Origin: Wolbachia sp.
GTDB taxonomy: Bacteria; Pseudomonadota; Alphaproteobacteria; Rickettsiales; Anaplasmataceae
Length of the DNA stretch: 17,609 nt
NCBI GenBank assembly: GCA_022836975.1
Contig: JAIXMJ010000002.1
Location: 904 to 18,512 of the forward strand
Direction of reading: 5' to 3'
Shown here: positions 1 to 7,805 of the stretch, piece by piece
How positions within the stretch are numbered: the first letter of the stretch is position 1
Layout of the letters: the number at the start of each line of letters is the position of its first letter
The notes under the pieces: model-generated
Databases searched by the model: none
The model's input: only the letters and a program-made list of their open reading frames with translations
What the model was told of the DNA's origin: nothing
Position numbers and translations under genes: made by a program

Positions 1-265
1 CGTGTAGAAAATAAGATCCGGGAGATTAAGATTTATGTCGCATGTTTACCGTAATTTTCAAAAGAAATATAACATGAGGTTCAACATAATAGCTAGTCTC
101 GTGAATCTAAAACATGGTTTTTAGCTAATTCTACTTTTAGGCTACTCCATACTCACAATACTTCGCAGTGCTTCGCAAAGGATCTATGCTTGTGATGGGG
201 GTTGCCGTTTTATTCATCTCATAACATGCTCTGTTTCTTAGCCGCTCCGCTGAATAAATACATTA
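1..265. other. Gene-poor stretch downstream of recG
   Basis: No convincing coding region lies on either strand: the longest start-to-stop frames are only about 12-14 codons. The one recognisable item is a copy of a 101-bp repeat at 85-185, listed separately. No clear hairpin plus T-run terminator follows recG. Confidence 0.6.
85..185 (+). repeat. 101-bp dispersed repeat, copy 1
   Basis: This segment matches 10103-10203 in the same orientation over exactly 101 bases, with six substitutions and no indels by my count (about 94% identity). Near its right end it contains a direct 8-mer repeat (CTTCGCAG, then CTTCGCA again after TG). One reading frame open across the other copy is broken here by a TAG where that copy has TGG. 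Both copies lie in intergenic DNA about 10 kb apart, consistent with an interspersed repeat family. Confidence 0.85.
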
Positions 266-2260
266 CTAAACTTTCAACTGATTATAATATCCAAAAATAT
301 CAAGTGGTAAGTTTGAATATTCACTGAGATCTTCTATATTTATTAGATCAAACAGTTCTTTATCTTTAGATAGGTCAGCAAATTTAAATCCTATATGTCC
401 AGACTGTTTTGTACCTACAATATTTCCGCTACCTCTCATCATAAGATCCTTCTCAGCAATATAAAAGCCATCTTGCGATTCACAAATAATTTTTAATTTC
501 GTTTTATTTAAATAACCATTATATAATAATATACAAAAAGAAGGCTTATTACCACGCCCTACTCTACCACGTAGTTGATGTAGTTGCGATAACCCGAATT
601 GTTCCGCATTTTCTATAATCATAATTGTTGCATCTGGTATATCTATACCTACTTCTATCACAGTTGTAGCAACAAGTAAAACTATCTCTCCTCTTTTAAA
701 AGAAAACATAACCTGATTCTTCTCTTCCTGAGTTAATCTGCCGTGTATCATTCCTACTTTATTGGCAAAAATTTGCGTTAATTTTTGAAAACGCACCTCT
801 ACTGCAGCAATATCAAAGCTTTCATTTTCTTCTATATAAGGACATATCCAATATGCTTTTTCTCCTATTTCAATAGCGTTTTTCAATCTACCAATGACAT
901 TTTCTACTTTCTTTACATTAATAGCAACAGTTTTGATTTTTGATCTCGATTTAGACTTTTCTTTTAAAATCGAACATCCAATATCACCGTATATAGCTTG
1001 TTGCAGTGTTCTGGGAATCGGAGTTGCAGTCACAAAAAGTATGTCTGTGTTATTCCCCTTCTCTATTAAACGGTATCTTTGCATTACACCAAACCTTTGT
1101 TGTTCATCCACCACTACCAGACCAAGATTTCTAAACACAATATTATCCTGAAATAGCGCATGAGTACCTATAACTATACTCACAATACCACTTGCAAGTT
1201 CATTAACGATCAGCTTTTTTTCTTTCCTAGCAGTTTTGCCTGTTAATAACGCAACCTTTATATCAGTACATGATAAAATCTCCTCAACCCAATTATAATG
1301 TTGTTCAGCTAAAATCGTTGTAGGTGCCATAAAAGCTGCCTGCAATCCATTTTCAACTGCGTTTAGCATAATAAAAAGTGCCACTATAGTTTTACCGCTT
1401 CCTACATCACCTTGTAATAAATTTATCATACGATATTCAGACTGTTGTTTTGCTGAAATTTCTTCTACTGCTTTAATTTGGTCATTGGTTAATTGAAAAG
1501 GCAGCTGACTTAAAACTTGATTTCTATACTTATTGAATATTGTAATTTTTTGCTCTCTTTTCTTTAAATTATCCTTTCTTACTAATTTTAATGCCATTTG
1601 ATGTGCATACAATTCATCATAGCTAAGTCTTTCTCTACATATCTCTATTTCTGACAAAGAATTTGGTTGATGTAAGCGCGTAATACTCTCTTTCCAACTA
1701 AACCACCCTTTTCTATCAATAATCTCTTTATCTATCCATTCTGATAGATCAGGTAAGTCTTTAAGACAAAAGTTTATCATATTTTTAATATTCTTACTGA
1801 GAAGACCTCGACTTGTTTGGTATACTGGCTCTATACGTGCAATCTCTTTAAATTGATTGAGATCAAGTAAAATATAATCAGGATGAGTGATTTGTAGTTG
1901 CCCAACAAAAATCTCAAGCTTACCACTAATGATTACATTAGTATCTGGAAGGAATAATTTGCGCAAATATTTGACCGAATAATTAAAAAAAATAATAGAT
2001 ATATATTTATTACCACTTTCAACGACAATTTTATATGGTCTTCCTTTTACATTAGTAGGCTCATGCTTGTAAACTCTTGCGATAAAAGTTACAATTTCCC
2101 CAATTTTAGCATTTGATAGTGACTTTCTTCTATCTATATAGTTAATAGGCCTATAAAATAATAAATCTATTACTCTAATTCCGCCACAAAGCTTAGTTAA
2201 TACTGTAGTATGAAATTTAGATAAAGTGAGCGTCAAAAATAGTTGTTCATACACTATCAT
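266..2260 (-). CDS. recG: ATP-dependent DNA helicase RecG
   Basis: RecG is a superfamily 2 double-stranded DNA translocase that remodels stalled replication forks and branched recombination intermediates. The 664-residue protein is close to the usual length of about 690. The N-terminal part (about residues 1-140) carries the wedge/OB-fold region. The helicase core follows: Walker A GDVGSGKT at 284-291, motif II DEQQ at 385-388 (many family members have DEQH), TATPIPRTL at 411-419, and QLRGRVGRG at 562-570. The C-terminal IAEKDLMMRGSGNIVG segment (601-616) matches the RecG translocation (TRG) region. The ATG start at 2260 overlaps the mnmG stop by 14 bases, which suggests translational coupling at the end of the rpmH-rnpA-mnmG group. 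The protein appears intact. Confidence 0.97.
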   Translation of the reverse strand: MIVYEQLFLTLTLSKFHTTVLTKLCGGIRVIDLLFYRPINYIDRRKSLSNAKIGEIVTFIARVYKHEPTNVKGRPYKIVVESGNKYISIIFFNYSVKYLRKLFLPDTNVIISGKLEIFVGQLQITHPDYILLDLNQFKEIARIEPVYQTSRGLLSKNIKNMINFCLKDLPDLSEWIDKEIIDRKGWFSWKESITRLHQPNSLSEIEICRERLSYDELYAHQMALKLVRKDNLKKREQKITIFNKYRNQVLSQLPFQLTNDQIKAVEEISAKQQSEYRMINLLQGDVGSGKTIVALFIMLNAVENGLQAAFMAPTTILAEQHYNWVEEILSCTDIKVALLTGKTARKEKKLIVNELASGIVSIVIGTHALFQDNIVFRNLGLVVVDEQQRFGVMQRYRLIEKGNNTDILFVTATPIPRTLQQAIYGDIGCSILKEKSKSRSKIKTVAINVKKVENVIGRLKNAIEIGEKAYWICPYIEENESFDIAAVEVRFQKLTQIFANKVGMIHGRLTQEEKNQVMFSFKRGEIVLLVATTVIEVGIDIPDATIMIIENAEQFGLSQLHQLRGRVGRGNKPSFCILLYNGYLNKTKLKIICESQDGFYIAEKDLMMRGSGNIVGTKQSGHIGFKFADLSKDKELFDLINIEDLSEYSNLPLDIFGYYNQLKV

Positions 2261-4085
2261 TCACCTTATTATTCTTAAGATGAACTAATATATTTACTAT
2301 AGCTACTGGAGTCATACCTTGTATTTGTTTTGCAACTCCTATAGTAGTAGGCTTAATAGACTGTAATTTTTCCAATATTTCATTTGTCAAACCTTTAACT
2401 TGTGAATAATTAAAATCTGATGGAATATTTGTATTACTTTCTTCTTTAAAAATTCTTATGTCTTCTTCTTGTCTGAGCAAATAAGGTTTATATTTTGCCT
2501 CAATCTCAATGATTTTACACAATTCATCCTGTACTGCTCTTAATTCAGGCCATATTTTTTGGAGATCATGAAACGTTACATGTGGATAGCATAGAAGATC
2601 TAATGCTGTCCTTCTGACTCCATCATAAGACACTTTAATCCCATAAAATGCAACCTGTTCAGGGATAATAGTTAAGCTCATTAACTTTTCTTCAATGTGT
2701 TTAATAGATTCCAGCTTTCTCGTGAGAGTAGAATATCTCTCATGTGAAACAAGCGAAATATCATAGCCCTTCTTTGTCAAACGCCTATCAGCATTATCTG
2801 AACGAATCGATAATCTATATTCCGCACGTGAAGTAAATAATCTATATGGTTCTGTAACACCCTGTGTCACTAAGTCATCTATCATTACACCTATATACGC
2901 ATCAGTTCTATGAAGAATAAAATTTCCACATACTGCATTAATACCTGCAATTATTCCTTGTCCTGCTGCTTCTTCATATCCAGTAGTACCGTTAATTTGA
3001 CCTGCAAAATAAAGTCCGCGAATTTTCTTGGTTTCTAAAGTATGATATAATTCTCTTGGATCTACATAATCATATTCTATGTCATATCCAGGTCTTAATA
3101 TTTCAACATCTTCAAGACCTTTGATACTTCTCATCGCCTCATACTGTATCTCAACAGGCAATGAAGTAGCAGCACCATTGGGATATATAGTATCGTCATC
3201 CAGCCCTTCTGGTTCCAAAAATATTTGATGGCTATTTTTATCTGCAAACTTTTTAACTTTGGATTCAAGTCCAGGACAATATCTAGGAGACATAATATCA
3301 TCCAAATATGCAGATGCAGCTCTATGCAAATTTGCCTTAACAATCCTATGTGTATTTTCATTTGTATGAGTAATAAAACACGAAATCTGTGGCTGATTAA
3401 TTTGCTCTGTTAAATATGAAAATGGAGCTGGTGAAGTATCACCAGCTTGTTCTTGCAATACCTTCCAATTTATAGTATTACGATTCAATCTTGGAGGAGT
3501 GCCAGTGTACAATCTTCCTAACTGAAAATTATATTGTTTTAAAATATTAGCAAGCTTTACAGATGGCTTATCTCCTATTCTTCCACCTGGAGTAACACTT
3601 TCCCCTATACGCACTACACCACGTAAAAAGGTTCCTGTAGTAAGTATAACTCTATTTGTCAATATACATTCTCCAAAAACTGTAATGACTGCTTTTATTG
3701 CATCATTCTCTATAACAAAGTTATCAACAGAATCCTCTTTCACTACAAGATTTGAGTAGCTTAAGATTGTCTGTTGCATTGTTTTCTTATATAACTTACG
3801 GTCTGCTTGAGCACGTGGTCCCCATACCGCAGCACCTTTGCTTCTATTTAAAATTACAGAGTGTATACTCGCCTGGTCAATTACTCTTCCCATTACTCCA
3901 TCAAGAGCATCAACCTCTCTTACTACAATACCCTTTGCAATTCCTCCAATAGAAGGATTGCATGACATTTCCCCTATAGTAGAAATCTTGTGAGTGATAA
4001 GTAAAGTTTTCGCACCAAGACGTGCGGATGCAGTTGCAGCTTCACAACCTGCATGTCCCCCACCTACTACAATTACATCATACAT
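2247..4085 (-). CDS. mnmG: tRNA uridine-34 modification enzyme MnmG (GidA)
   Basis: MnmG is the FAD- and NADH-dependent partner of the GTPase MnmE. Together they install the carboxymethylaminomethyl group on C5 of wobble uridine 34 in certain tRNAs. The 612 residues compare with about 629 in E. coli. The N-terminal dinucleotide-binding motif GGGHAGCEAA is at 8-17, followed by the GEMSCNPSIGG segment (38-48). SPRYCPGLE at 266-274 includes Cys270, which corresponds to the conserved redox cysteine. A second FAD-contact motif, AGQINGTTGYEEAAGQG, is at 361-377. The C-terminal helical region implicated in MnmE and tRNA binding is present (about 560-605). The ATG at 4085 lies 17 bases after the preceding small gene. 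The protein looks complete. MnmE is not in the window. Confidence 0.97.
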   Translation of the reverse strand: MYDVIVVGGGHAGCEAATASARLGAKTLLITHKISTIGEMSCNPSIGGIAKGIVVREVDALDGVMGRVIDQASIHSVILNRSKGAAVWGPRAQADRKLYKKTMQQTILSYSNLVVKEDSVDNFVIENDAIKAVITVFGECILTNRVILTTGTFLRGVVRIGESVTPGGRIGDKPSVKLANILKQYNFQLGRLYTGTPPRLNRNTINWKVLQEQAGDTSPAPFSYLTEQINQPQISCFITHTNENTHRIVKANLHRAASAYLDDIMSPRYCPGLESKVKKFADKNSHQIFLEPEGLDDDTIYPNGAATSLPVEIQYEAMRSIKGLEDVEILRPGYDIEYDYVDPRELYHTLETKKIRGLYFAGQINGTTGYEEAAGQGIIAGINAVCGNFILHRTDAYIGVMIDDLVTQGVTEPYRLFTSRAEYRLSIRSDNADRRLTKKGYDISLVSHERYSTLTRKLESIKHIEEKLMSLTIIPEQVAFYGIKVSYDGVRRTALDLLCYPHVTFHDLQKIWPELRAVQDELCKIIEIEAKYKPYLLRQEEDIRIFKEESNTNIPSDFNYSQVKGLTNEILEKLQSIKPTTIGVAKQIQGMTPVAIVNILVHLKNNKVNDSV

Positions 4086-4102
4086 ATCTAAGATAAAAGA
4101 AC

Positions 4103-4363
4103 CTAATCAATACTACATCCCCTCTTCTTCTCACTCACAGGTGAAGTGTTGTGAACTACTAACAATTGTGTATCAGGCTGCGCTACTTCTTTATTACTAA
4201 TTAATTCCCTGTCTTGCGTTCTGGCATAATATTTTACAGCTTCCAATACTACTTTCTTATGTTGATGAAATGCCGACTGCCAATCTGTACGCTCAAAACC
4301 CACACGCCCAGTATTTTCAGGAATGAGTACCTGATACATCTCTCCAATTTTTCCAGGGTACAC
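4103..4363 (-). CDS. Hypothetical protein, 86 residues, unrecognised
   Basis: I do not recognise this protein. It starts at a GTG (4361-4363) preceded by a strong Shine-Dalgarno sequence, AGGAGGGA, with about six bases of spacing. That is the best ribosome binding site in the left half of the window and supports genuine translation from this non-ATG start. The protein is soluble-looking and rich in charged and polar residues, with no obvious signal peptide or membrane segment. It begins MYPGKIGEMYQVLIPENTGR. It lies between rnpA (64 bases upstream) and mnmG (17 bases downstream), so it is probably co-transcribed with mnmG. A role in RNA metabolism would be a guess from context only. Confidence 0.6.
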   Translation of the reverse strand: MYPGKIGEMYQVLIPENTGRVGFERTDWQSAFHQHKKVVLEAVKYYARTQDRELISNKEVAQPDTQLLVVHNTSPVSEKKRGCSID

Positions 4364-4380
4364 TTAGTCCCTCCTATTTA
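4361..4380 (-). promoter_or_regulatory. Strong ribosome binding site before a GTG start
   Basis: Read on the minus strand, the sequence is AGGAGGGACTAAGTG. The purine-rich core is complementary to the 3' end of 16S rRNA and lies about six bases before the GTG. Most genes in this window have weak or unrecognisable sites, so this one decides the start of the 86-residue unknown protein. Confidence 0.6.
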
Positions 4381-4427
4381 TTTCCATACTACACGAGCCT
4401 TATTTTTAAAAACCTTGTACTATGTTA

Positions 4428-4789
4428 TCATAAATGAAATTTTTCTAAACAAATAATTAAATCTTTCTTTAAATCTTGATAACTTGCTTGCGTAACATTT
4501 CTATGAGTTATTATCATATAGTAGTAACCTAAATTATTTAAAGTCATTATTACTTCCATAGCAAGCATCCTTAGCCTTCTTTTAATTTTATTCCTTTGTG
4601 TAGCTTTCCCTATTTTTTTACCAACAGCCAACCCTATTCTGATTGTATCCTCATACTCTTTAGGGTCTAATTCTTTTATAATGTATAATGATATATAGAT
4701 CCCACGGGAAAAAGACCTATTAAACAGCTGCTTGTTTTTAAATACAAATGAAAAATCTTTTTTTTTATACTAGATAATTTTATGCACAC
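4428..4789 (-). CDS. rnpA: Ribonuclease P protein component, out of frame by one base at a poly(A) run
   Basis: RnpA is the protein cofactor of RNase P, which matures tRNA 5' ends. The uninterrupted downstream frame (from 4757 to the stop at 4428) encodes 109 residues: DFSFVFKN, then RIGLAVGKKIGKATQRN, then the basic RNR-type helix ending KRRLR. This covers nearly the whole family. Upstream in that frame, three AAA codons and TAT run straight into TAG at 4772-4770, with no ATG, GTG or TTG. In a different frame, a GTG at 4789-4787 opens VCIKLSSIKK and reaches the same run of nine A's (plus-strand T's 4758-4766). One more A would join the two into a protein of about 120 residues, the normal RnpA length. 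The frame therefore breaks exactly in the homopolymer. Possible explanations are transcriptional slippage, a real mutation or a sequencing error. The proposed GTG overlaps the end of rpmH by 10 bases. A 67-residue product from TTG at 4631 would lack the N-terminal half and is unlikely to be the true form. Confidence 0.85.
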
Positions 4790-4914
4790 AATTTTTTACA
4801 CCCAAGAGAACGTCGCCCATTCAAAATTTTTCTACCAGCTCTTGTAGCCATACGTGCACGAAAACCATGTCTACGTTTCCTTATTAAATTTTTTGGTTGA
4901 AATGTTCGTTTCAT
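4780..4914 (-). CDS. rpmH: 50S ribosomal protein L34
   Basis: This 44-residue highly basic protein is a component of the large ribosomal subunit. It begins MKRTFQPKNLIRKRRHGFRA, continues RMATRAGRKILNGRRSLG, and ends with GCKKLCA. The start MKRTFQP and the RKRRHGF core are diagnostic of L34. Its last codons overlap the proposed GTG start of rnpA, giving the classical rpmH-rnpA pair found in most bacteria. The C-terminal Cys-Lys-Lys-Leu-Cys-Ala tail looks typical of Anaplasmataceae, from memory. A plausible promoter lies just upstream (4942-4969), in the 76-base divergent region shared with the pstC-like gene. Confidence 0.97.
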   Translation of the reverse strand: MKRTFQPKNLIRKRRHGFRARMATRAGRKILNGRRSLGCKKLCA

Positions 4915-4941
4915 TTTCTTTAATATTGATATATGAATTTC

Positions 4942-4969
4942 AGTTTAATTTATTTTACTCTATTGTCAA
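4942..4969 (-). promoter_or_regulatory. Probable sigma-70 promoter of rpmH-rnpA
   Basis: Read on the minus strand, a perfect -35 box TTGACA (4969-4964) is followed after 16 bases by TAAACT (4947-4942), a moderate -10 box, in the short region upstream of rpmH. Other AT-rich hexamers nearby could serve as the -10, so the exact start point is uncertain. Confidence 0.4.
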
Positions 4970-4990
4970 ATTAGTTCAACCAAAAGATTA

Positions 4991-6031
4991 ATGTCACAAC
5001 ATAAAATTAAACTTTATTTATGCCTAAGTTCTCTCTGGATATTATTACCTTTTTTAATATTTTATAATCATCATATTACACTTAAATATGTTAACTATGT
5101 CATCATATTAGTATCTTTATTGATACTTTTCTCTATTTTCATAATCAAAAAGTGTCAACTAATAAAATTAGTTATATTTCTAGCTCTAGCTATATCATTT
5201 TTTATTACCTTATTTATCATGTTATCCATTCTTACCCAAGCCATCAATTTCTTTCACAAAGTACCTATGACAGAATTCTTATTCTGCTTAAACTGGAGCC
5301 ACGATATAGTAACCATCAATAACGAAAAAATAGGATGTTTTGGAATTGCTCCACTGTTAATTGGTACATTGCTTATAACTGTTGTAGCAGTAACGTTTAT
5401 TATCCCTTTAGGCCTATTTTCTGCAATATACATCAGTGAATATGCCAGCAAGAGAACACGCTACATGATTAATACTACGTTGCAAACTCTATCTGCAATT
5501 CCTACGATTGTTTACGGATATTTCTCCATAGTCTTCTTATCTTCCTTAGTAAAGGAAACAGCAAATTTATTTAACCTAAGTGTACACTCGGAGAATGCTC
5601 TAGTTGCAGGCTTATCCATTGGAATAATGATTTTACCATTTTTTATTTCCCTATTAGAAGATGCTATCAGGTCTGTACCGAAAAGTCTAAAATATGGGTT
5701 TATGGCATTAGGAGCAACTCCAGCTGAAACTATATGGCATATCATAATACCTTATGCCATGCCTACAATTTTAAGTGCAATTTTATTATCTATTTCTAGA
5801 GTGATAGGCGAGACTATGATCGTATTAATGGCTGTTGGAATTGATGCAAATTTGACATTTAATCCTCTTCATTCAGTCACTACTATTACAGTACAAATTG
5901 CTACACTATTAACTGGTGATCAAGATTTTAACAGTATACAAACTCTTGCCGCTTATGCACTTAGTTTAGTTTTATTTATTGTAACGTGGTTGCTAAATGC
6001 GTGCGCATTGTTTATAATAAAACGTAATTAG
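4991..6031 (+). CDS. pstC: PstC-like phosphate ABC transporter permease
   Basis: This inner-membrane permease of the binding-protein-dependent type would form part of the high-affinity phosphate importer with PstA, PstB and PstS. It has 346 residues. Three hydrophobic segments lie in the first 85 residues, and the remaining helices span about 120-345. The segment FGIAPLLIGTLLIT at 117-130 followed by PLGLFSAIYISEYA at 139-152 fits the PstC/PstA family. The cytoplasmic EAA-type loop that docks on the ATPase is at about 223-262, with the signature ALGATPAETIWHIIIPYA at 239-256. SRVIGETM follows at 269-276. PstC is favoured over PstA, but the two are related. No other pst gene is in the window. 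atpD follows 49 bases downstream on the same strand, possibly co-transcribed. The start is ATG with a weak ribosome binding site. Confidence 0.85.
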   Translation: MSQHKIKLYLCLSSLWILLPFLIFYNHHITLKYVNYVIILVSLLILFSIFIIKKCQLIKLVIFLALAISFFITLFIMLSILTQAINFFHKVPMTEFLFCLNWSHDIVTINNEKIGCFGIAPLLIGTLLITVVAVTFIIPLGLFSAIYISEYASKRTRYMINTTLQTLSAIPTIVYGYFSIVFLSSLVKETANLFNLSVHSENALVAGLSIGIMILPFFISLLEDAIRSVPKSLKYGFMALGATPAETIWHIIIPYAMPTILSAILLSISRVIGETMIVLMAVGIDANLTFNPLHSVTTITVQIATLLTGDQDFNSIQTLAAYALSLVLFIVTWLLNACALFIIKRN

Positions 6032-6032
6032 T

Positions 6033-6059
6033 TTGCAAAATTTCTATTGATAATATAAA
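6033..6059 (+). promoter_or_regulatory. Possible promoter before atpD
   Basis: TTGCAA at 6033-6038 and TATAAA at 6054-6059 are separated by 15 bases in the short gap between the permease gene and atpD. The spacing is a little short and the background is very AT-rich, so this is only a candidate. Confidence 0.25.
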
Positions 6060-6080
6060 ATTTGTTTTTTTAATATTATA

Positions 6081-7508
6081 GTGCCAAAAAATAAGAAGTT
6101 AAACATAGGTAAAGTAGTTAAAATCACACAAGCAGTTATAGACTTACAGTTTGATAGTCAGCTGCCTAAGATATTAAATGCCTTGGAAAGTAGATCTAAG
6201 TCTAAAGGTGAGAAATTAATTTTAGAGGTTTCGCAGCACATAGGTGATAATATGGTGCGCTGTATTGCTATGGACAGTACATATGGTGTTGCCAGAGATG
6301 ACGAGTTTATTGATACAGGAGCTCCAATCTTAGTACCCGTGGGACATGCAACTTTAGGGAGAATTTTTAACGTCATCGGCAAGCCCATAGATAATTGTGG
6401 TCCATTAAGTCAAGCATCTAGTTTGGAGCCTATACATAAAAATCCACCACATTTTACAGCACAAAGAATACAAGAGGAAATTTTAGTAACCGGAATAAAA
6501 GTTATAGATCTCCTTGCACCTTATTTAAAAGGAGGAAAAATTGGCTTATTTGGTGGTGCTGGAGTGGGTAAAACAGTAATTATAATGGAATTGATCAATA
6601 ATATAGCAAAAGTTCATAAAGGATTTTCCGTATTTGCAGGTGTAGGAGAAAGAACACGTGAAGGCAATGATCTTTATCATGAAATGATCACATCAAATGT
6701 AATTAATGTAAATGAACATGAAAAGTCTCAAGCAGTACTAGTTTATGGTCAGATGAATGAGCCTCCTGGAGCAAGAGCTAGGGTAGCTTTAACAGCATTA
6801 ACCATGGCAGAATATTTTCGAGATTGTGAAAAACAAGACGTTTTATTTTTTGTTGATAATATCTTTAGATTCACTCAAGCTGGATCTGAAATCTCCGCAT
6901 TACTTGGAAGGATACCATCAGCTGTTGGTTATCAACCAACCTTAGCCACTGACATGGGTATGATGCAGGAAAGAATAGCTTCAACTACTTCTGGCTCTAT
7001 CACTTCTGTCCAAGCTATATACGTTCCAGCAGACGATTTAACTGACCCTGCTCCTGCAACTGCTTTCACGCATCTTGATGCCACTACAGTACTATCAAGA
7101 CAAATAGCAGAAATGGGAATATACCCTGCTATTGACCCGCTTGATTCAACTTCCTATGCATTATCTCCTGGGATTATTGGTGAAGAGCACTACAAAGTTG
7201 CTTCAGAAGTAAAGCGTATATTACAAACTTATAAGTCTTTACAAGACATTATTGCTATACTTGGCATAGACGAACTATCAGATGAAGATAGGGTTATTGT
7301 AAGTAGAGCACGTAAAATTCAGAAATTCCTTTCTCAACCCCTTCATGTTGCAGAAGTATTTACTGGTATATCTGGAAAATTTGTATCACTATCTGATACT
7401 ATTTCCAGTTTTAAAGATATTGTAGAAGGAAAATATGATCACTTGCCAGAAACGGCATTTTATATGGTAGGCAACATAGATGAAGCAATAGTGAAAGCAG
7501 GTTTATGA
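6081..7508 (+). CDS. atpD: ATP synthase F1 subunit beta
   Basis: This is the catalytic beta subunit of the F1 part of the proton-driven ATP synthase on the inner membrane. It has 475 residues, slightly longer than the E. coli protein (460). The Walker A loop GGAGVGKT is at 158-165. The catalytic glutamate is in GERTREGNDL (E190). Walker B LFFVDN leads into the IFRFTQAGSE segment around 255-270, and SALLGRIPSAVGYQPTLAT covers 272-290. The start is a GTG at 6081 with no clear Shine-Dalgarno sequence; the next residues PKNKKLNIGKVVKI align with the usual N-terminus. The stop overlaps the start of atpC (ATGA), so beta and epsilon are translationally coupled. The alpha, gamma and delta genes are not adjacent, so the ATP synthase operon is split here. 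Confidence 0.98.
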   Translation: MPKNKKLNIGKVVKITQAVIDLQFDSQLPKILNALESRSKSKGEKLILEVSQHIGDNMVRCIAMDSTYGVARDDEFIDTGAPILVPVGHATLGRIFNVIGKPIDNCGPLSQASSLEPIHKNPPHFTAQRIQEEILVTGIKVIDLLAPYLKGGKIGLFGGAGVGKTVIIMELINNIAKVHKGFSVFAGVGERTREGNDLYHEMITSNVINVNEHEKSQAVLVYGQMNEPPGARARVALTALTMAEYFRDCEKQDVLFFVDNIFRFTQAGSEISALLGRIPSAVGYQPTLATDMGMMQERIASTTSGSITSVQAIYVPADDLTDPAPATAFTHLDATTVLSRQIAEMGIYPAIDPLDSTSYALSPGIIGEEHYKVASEVKRILQTYKSLQDIIAILGIDELSDEDRVIVSRARKIQKFLSQPLHVAEVFTGISGKFVSLSDTISSFKDIVEGKYDHLPETAFYMVGNIDEAIVKAGL

Positions 7509-7762
7509 AGGTTTTTAAATTAGAAATAGTCTCTCCTGAAAGTAATATTATATTTGACAAAGTTGTATCAATATTAGTCAACGGACTTGATGGTAAAATC
7601 ATGATCTTAGCTAATCATGCTCCTTACATAATTTATATGTTACCTGGTATTATAGTTATAAAAATAGATAGTAACCAGGAGCAAAAAATTACAACAAGTA
7701 GTGGTATACTAGAAATTGCAAACAACTACTGTAATATTATAATAAATAACTTTTTAATATAA
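7505..7762 (+). CDS. atpC: ATP synthase F1 subunit epsilon, short form
   Basis: Epsilon sits on the central stalk of F1, linking gamma to the c-ring; in many bacteria its C-terminal helices also inhibit ATP hydrolysis. The 85 residues contain the N-terminal beta-sandwich hallmarks: the opening FKLEIVSPES, then GLDGKIMILANHAPYI near 28-43, then the glycine-rich TTSSGILEIANN. The protein stops where the sandwich domain ends. E. coli epsilon has about 139 residues, so the helical hairpin is absent. Identity is firm from the ATGA overlap with atpD. The stop lies within a short AT-rich tandem repeat (7754-7796), so the loss could have arisen by decay at the 3' end. Confidence 0.92.
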   Translation: MKVFKLEIVSPESNIIFDKVVSILVNGLDGKIMILANHAPYIIYMLPGIIVIKIDSNQEQKITTSSGILEIANNYCNIIINNFLI

Positions 7763-7796
7763 TCAAATTAATATAATCAAAATTAATATAACCAAA
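7754..7796 (+). repeat. AT-rich tandem repeat, three units of 14-15 bp
   Basis: Units resembling TTAATATAATCAAA occur at 7754-7767, 7768-7782 and 7783-7796; the last has ACC in place of ATC. The first unit includes the atpC stop codon. The repeat fills the gap between the convergent ends of atpC and argS. No stem-loop terminator is apparent there. Confidence 0.75.
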
Positions 7797-7805
7797 GAGG
7801 GCAGT

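Noticed and set aside
172..177. TatC Gln177 in place of the E. coli Glu170 (protein from 15287-16054) as a defect
   Set aside because: The rest of TatC is intact, and Gln at this place appears common in alphaproteobacteria, so it is not evidence of lost function. The numbers in this row are protein residue positions, not window coordinates.
4428..4631. A 67-residue rnpA starting at TTG 4631
   Set aside because: The codons just upstream, in the same frame, encode the conserved RnpA N-terminal region (FSFVFKN, RIG). The TTG is simply an internal leucine codon of GLAVGKK.
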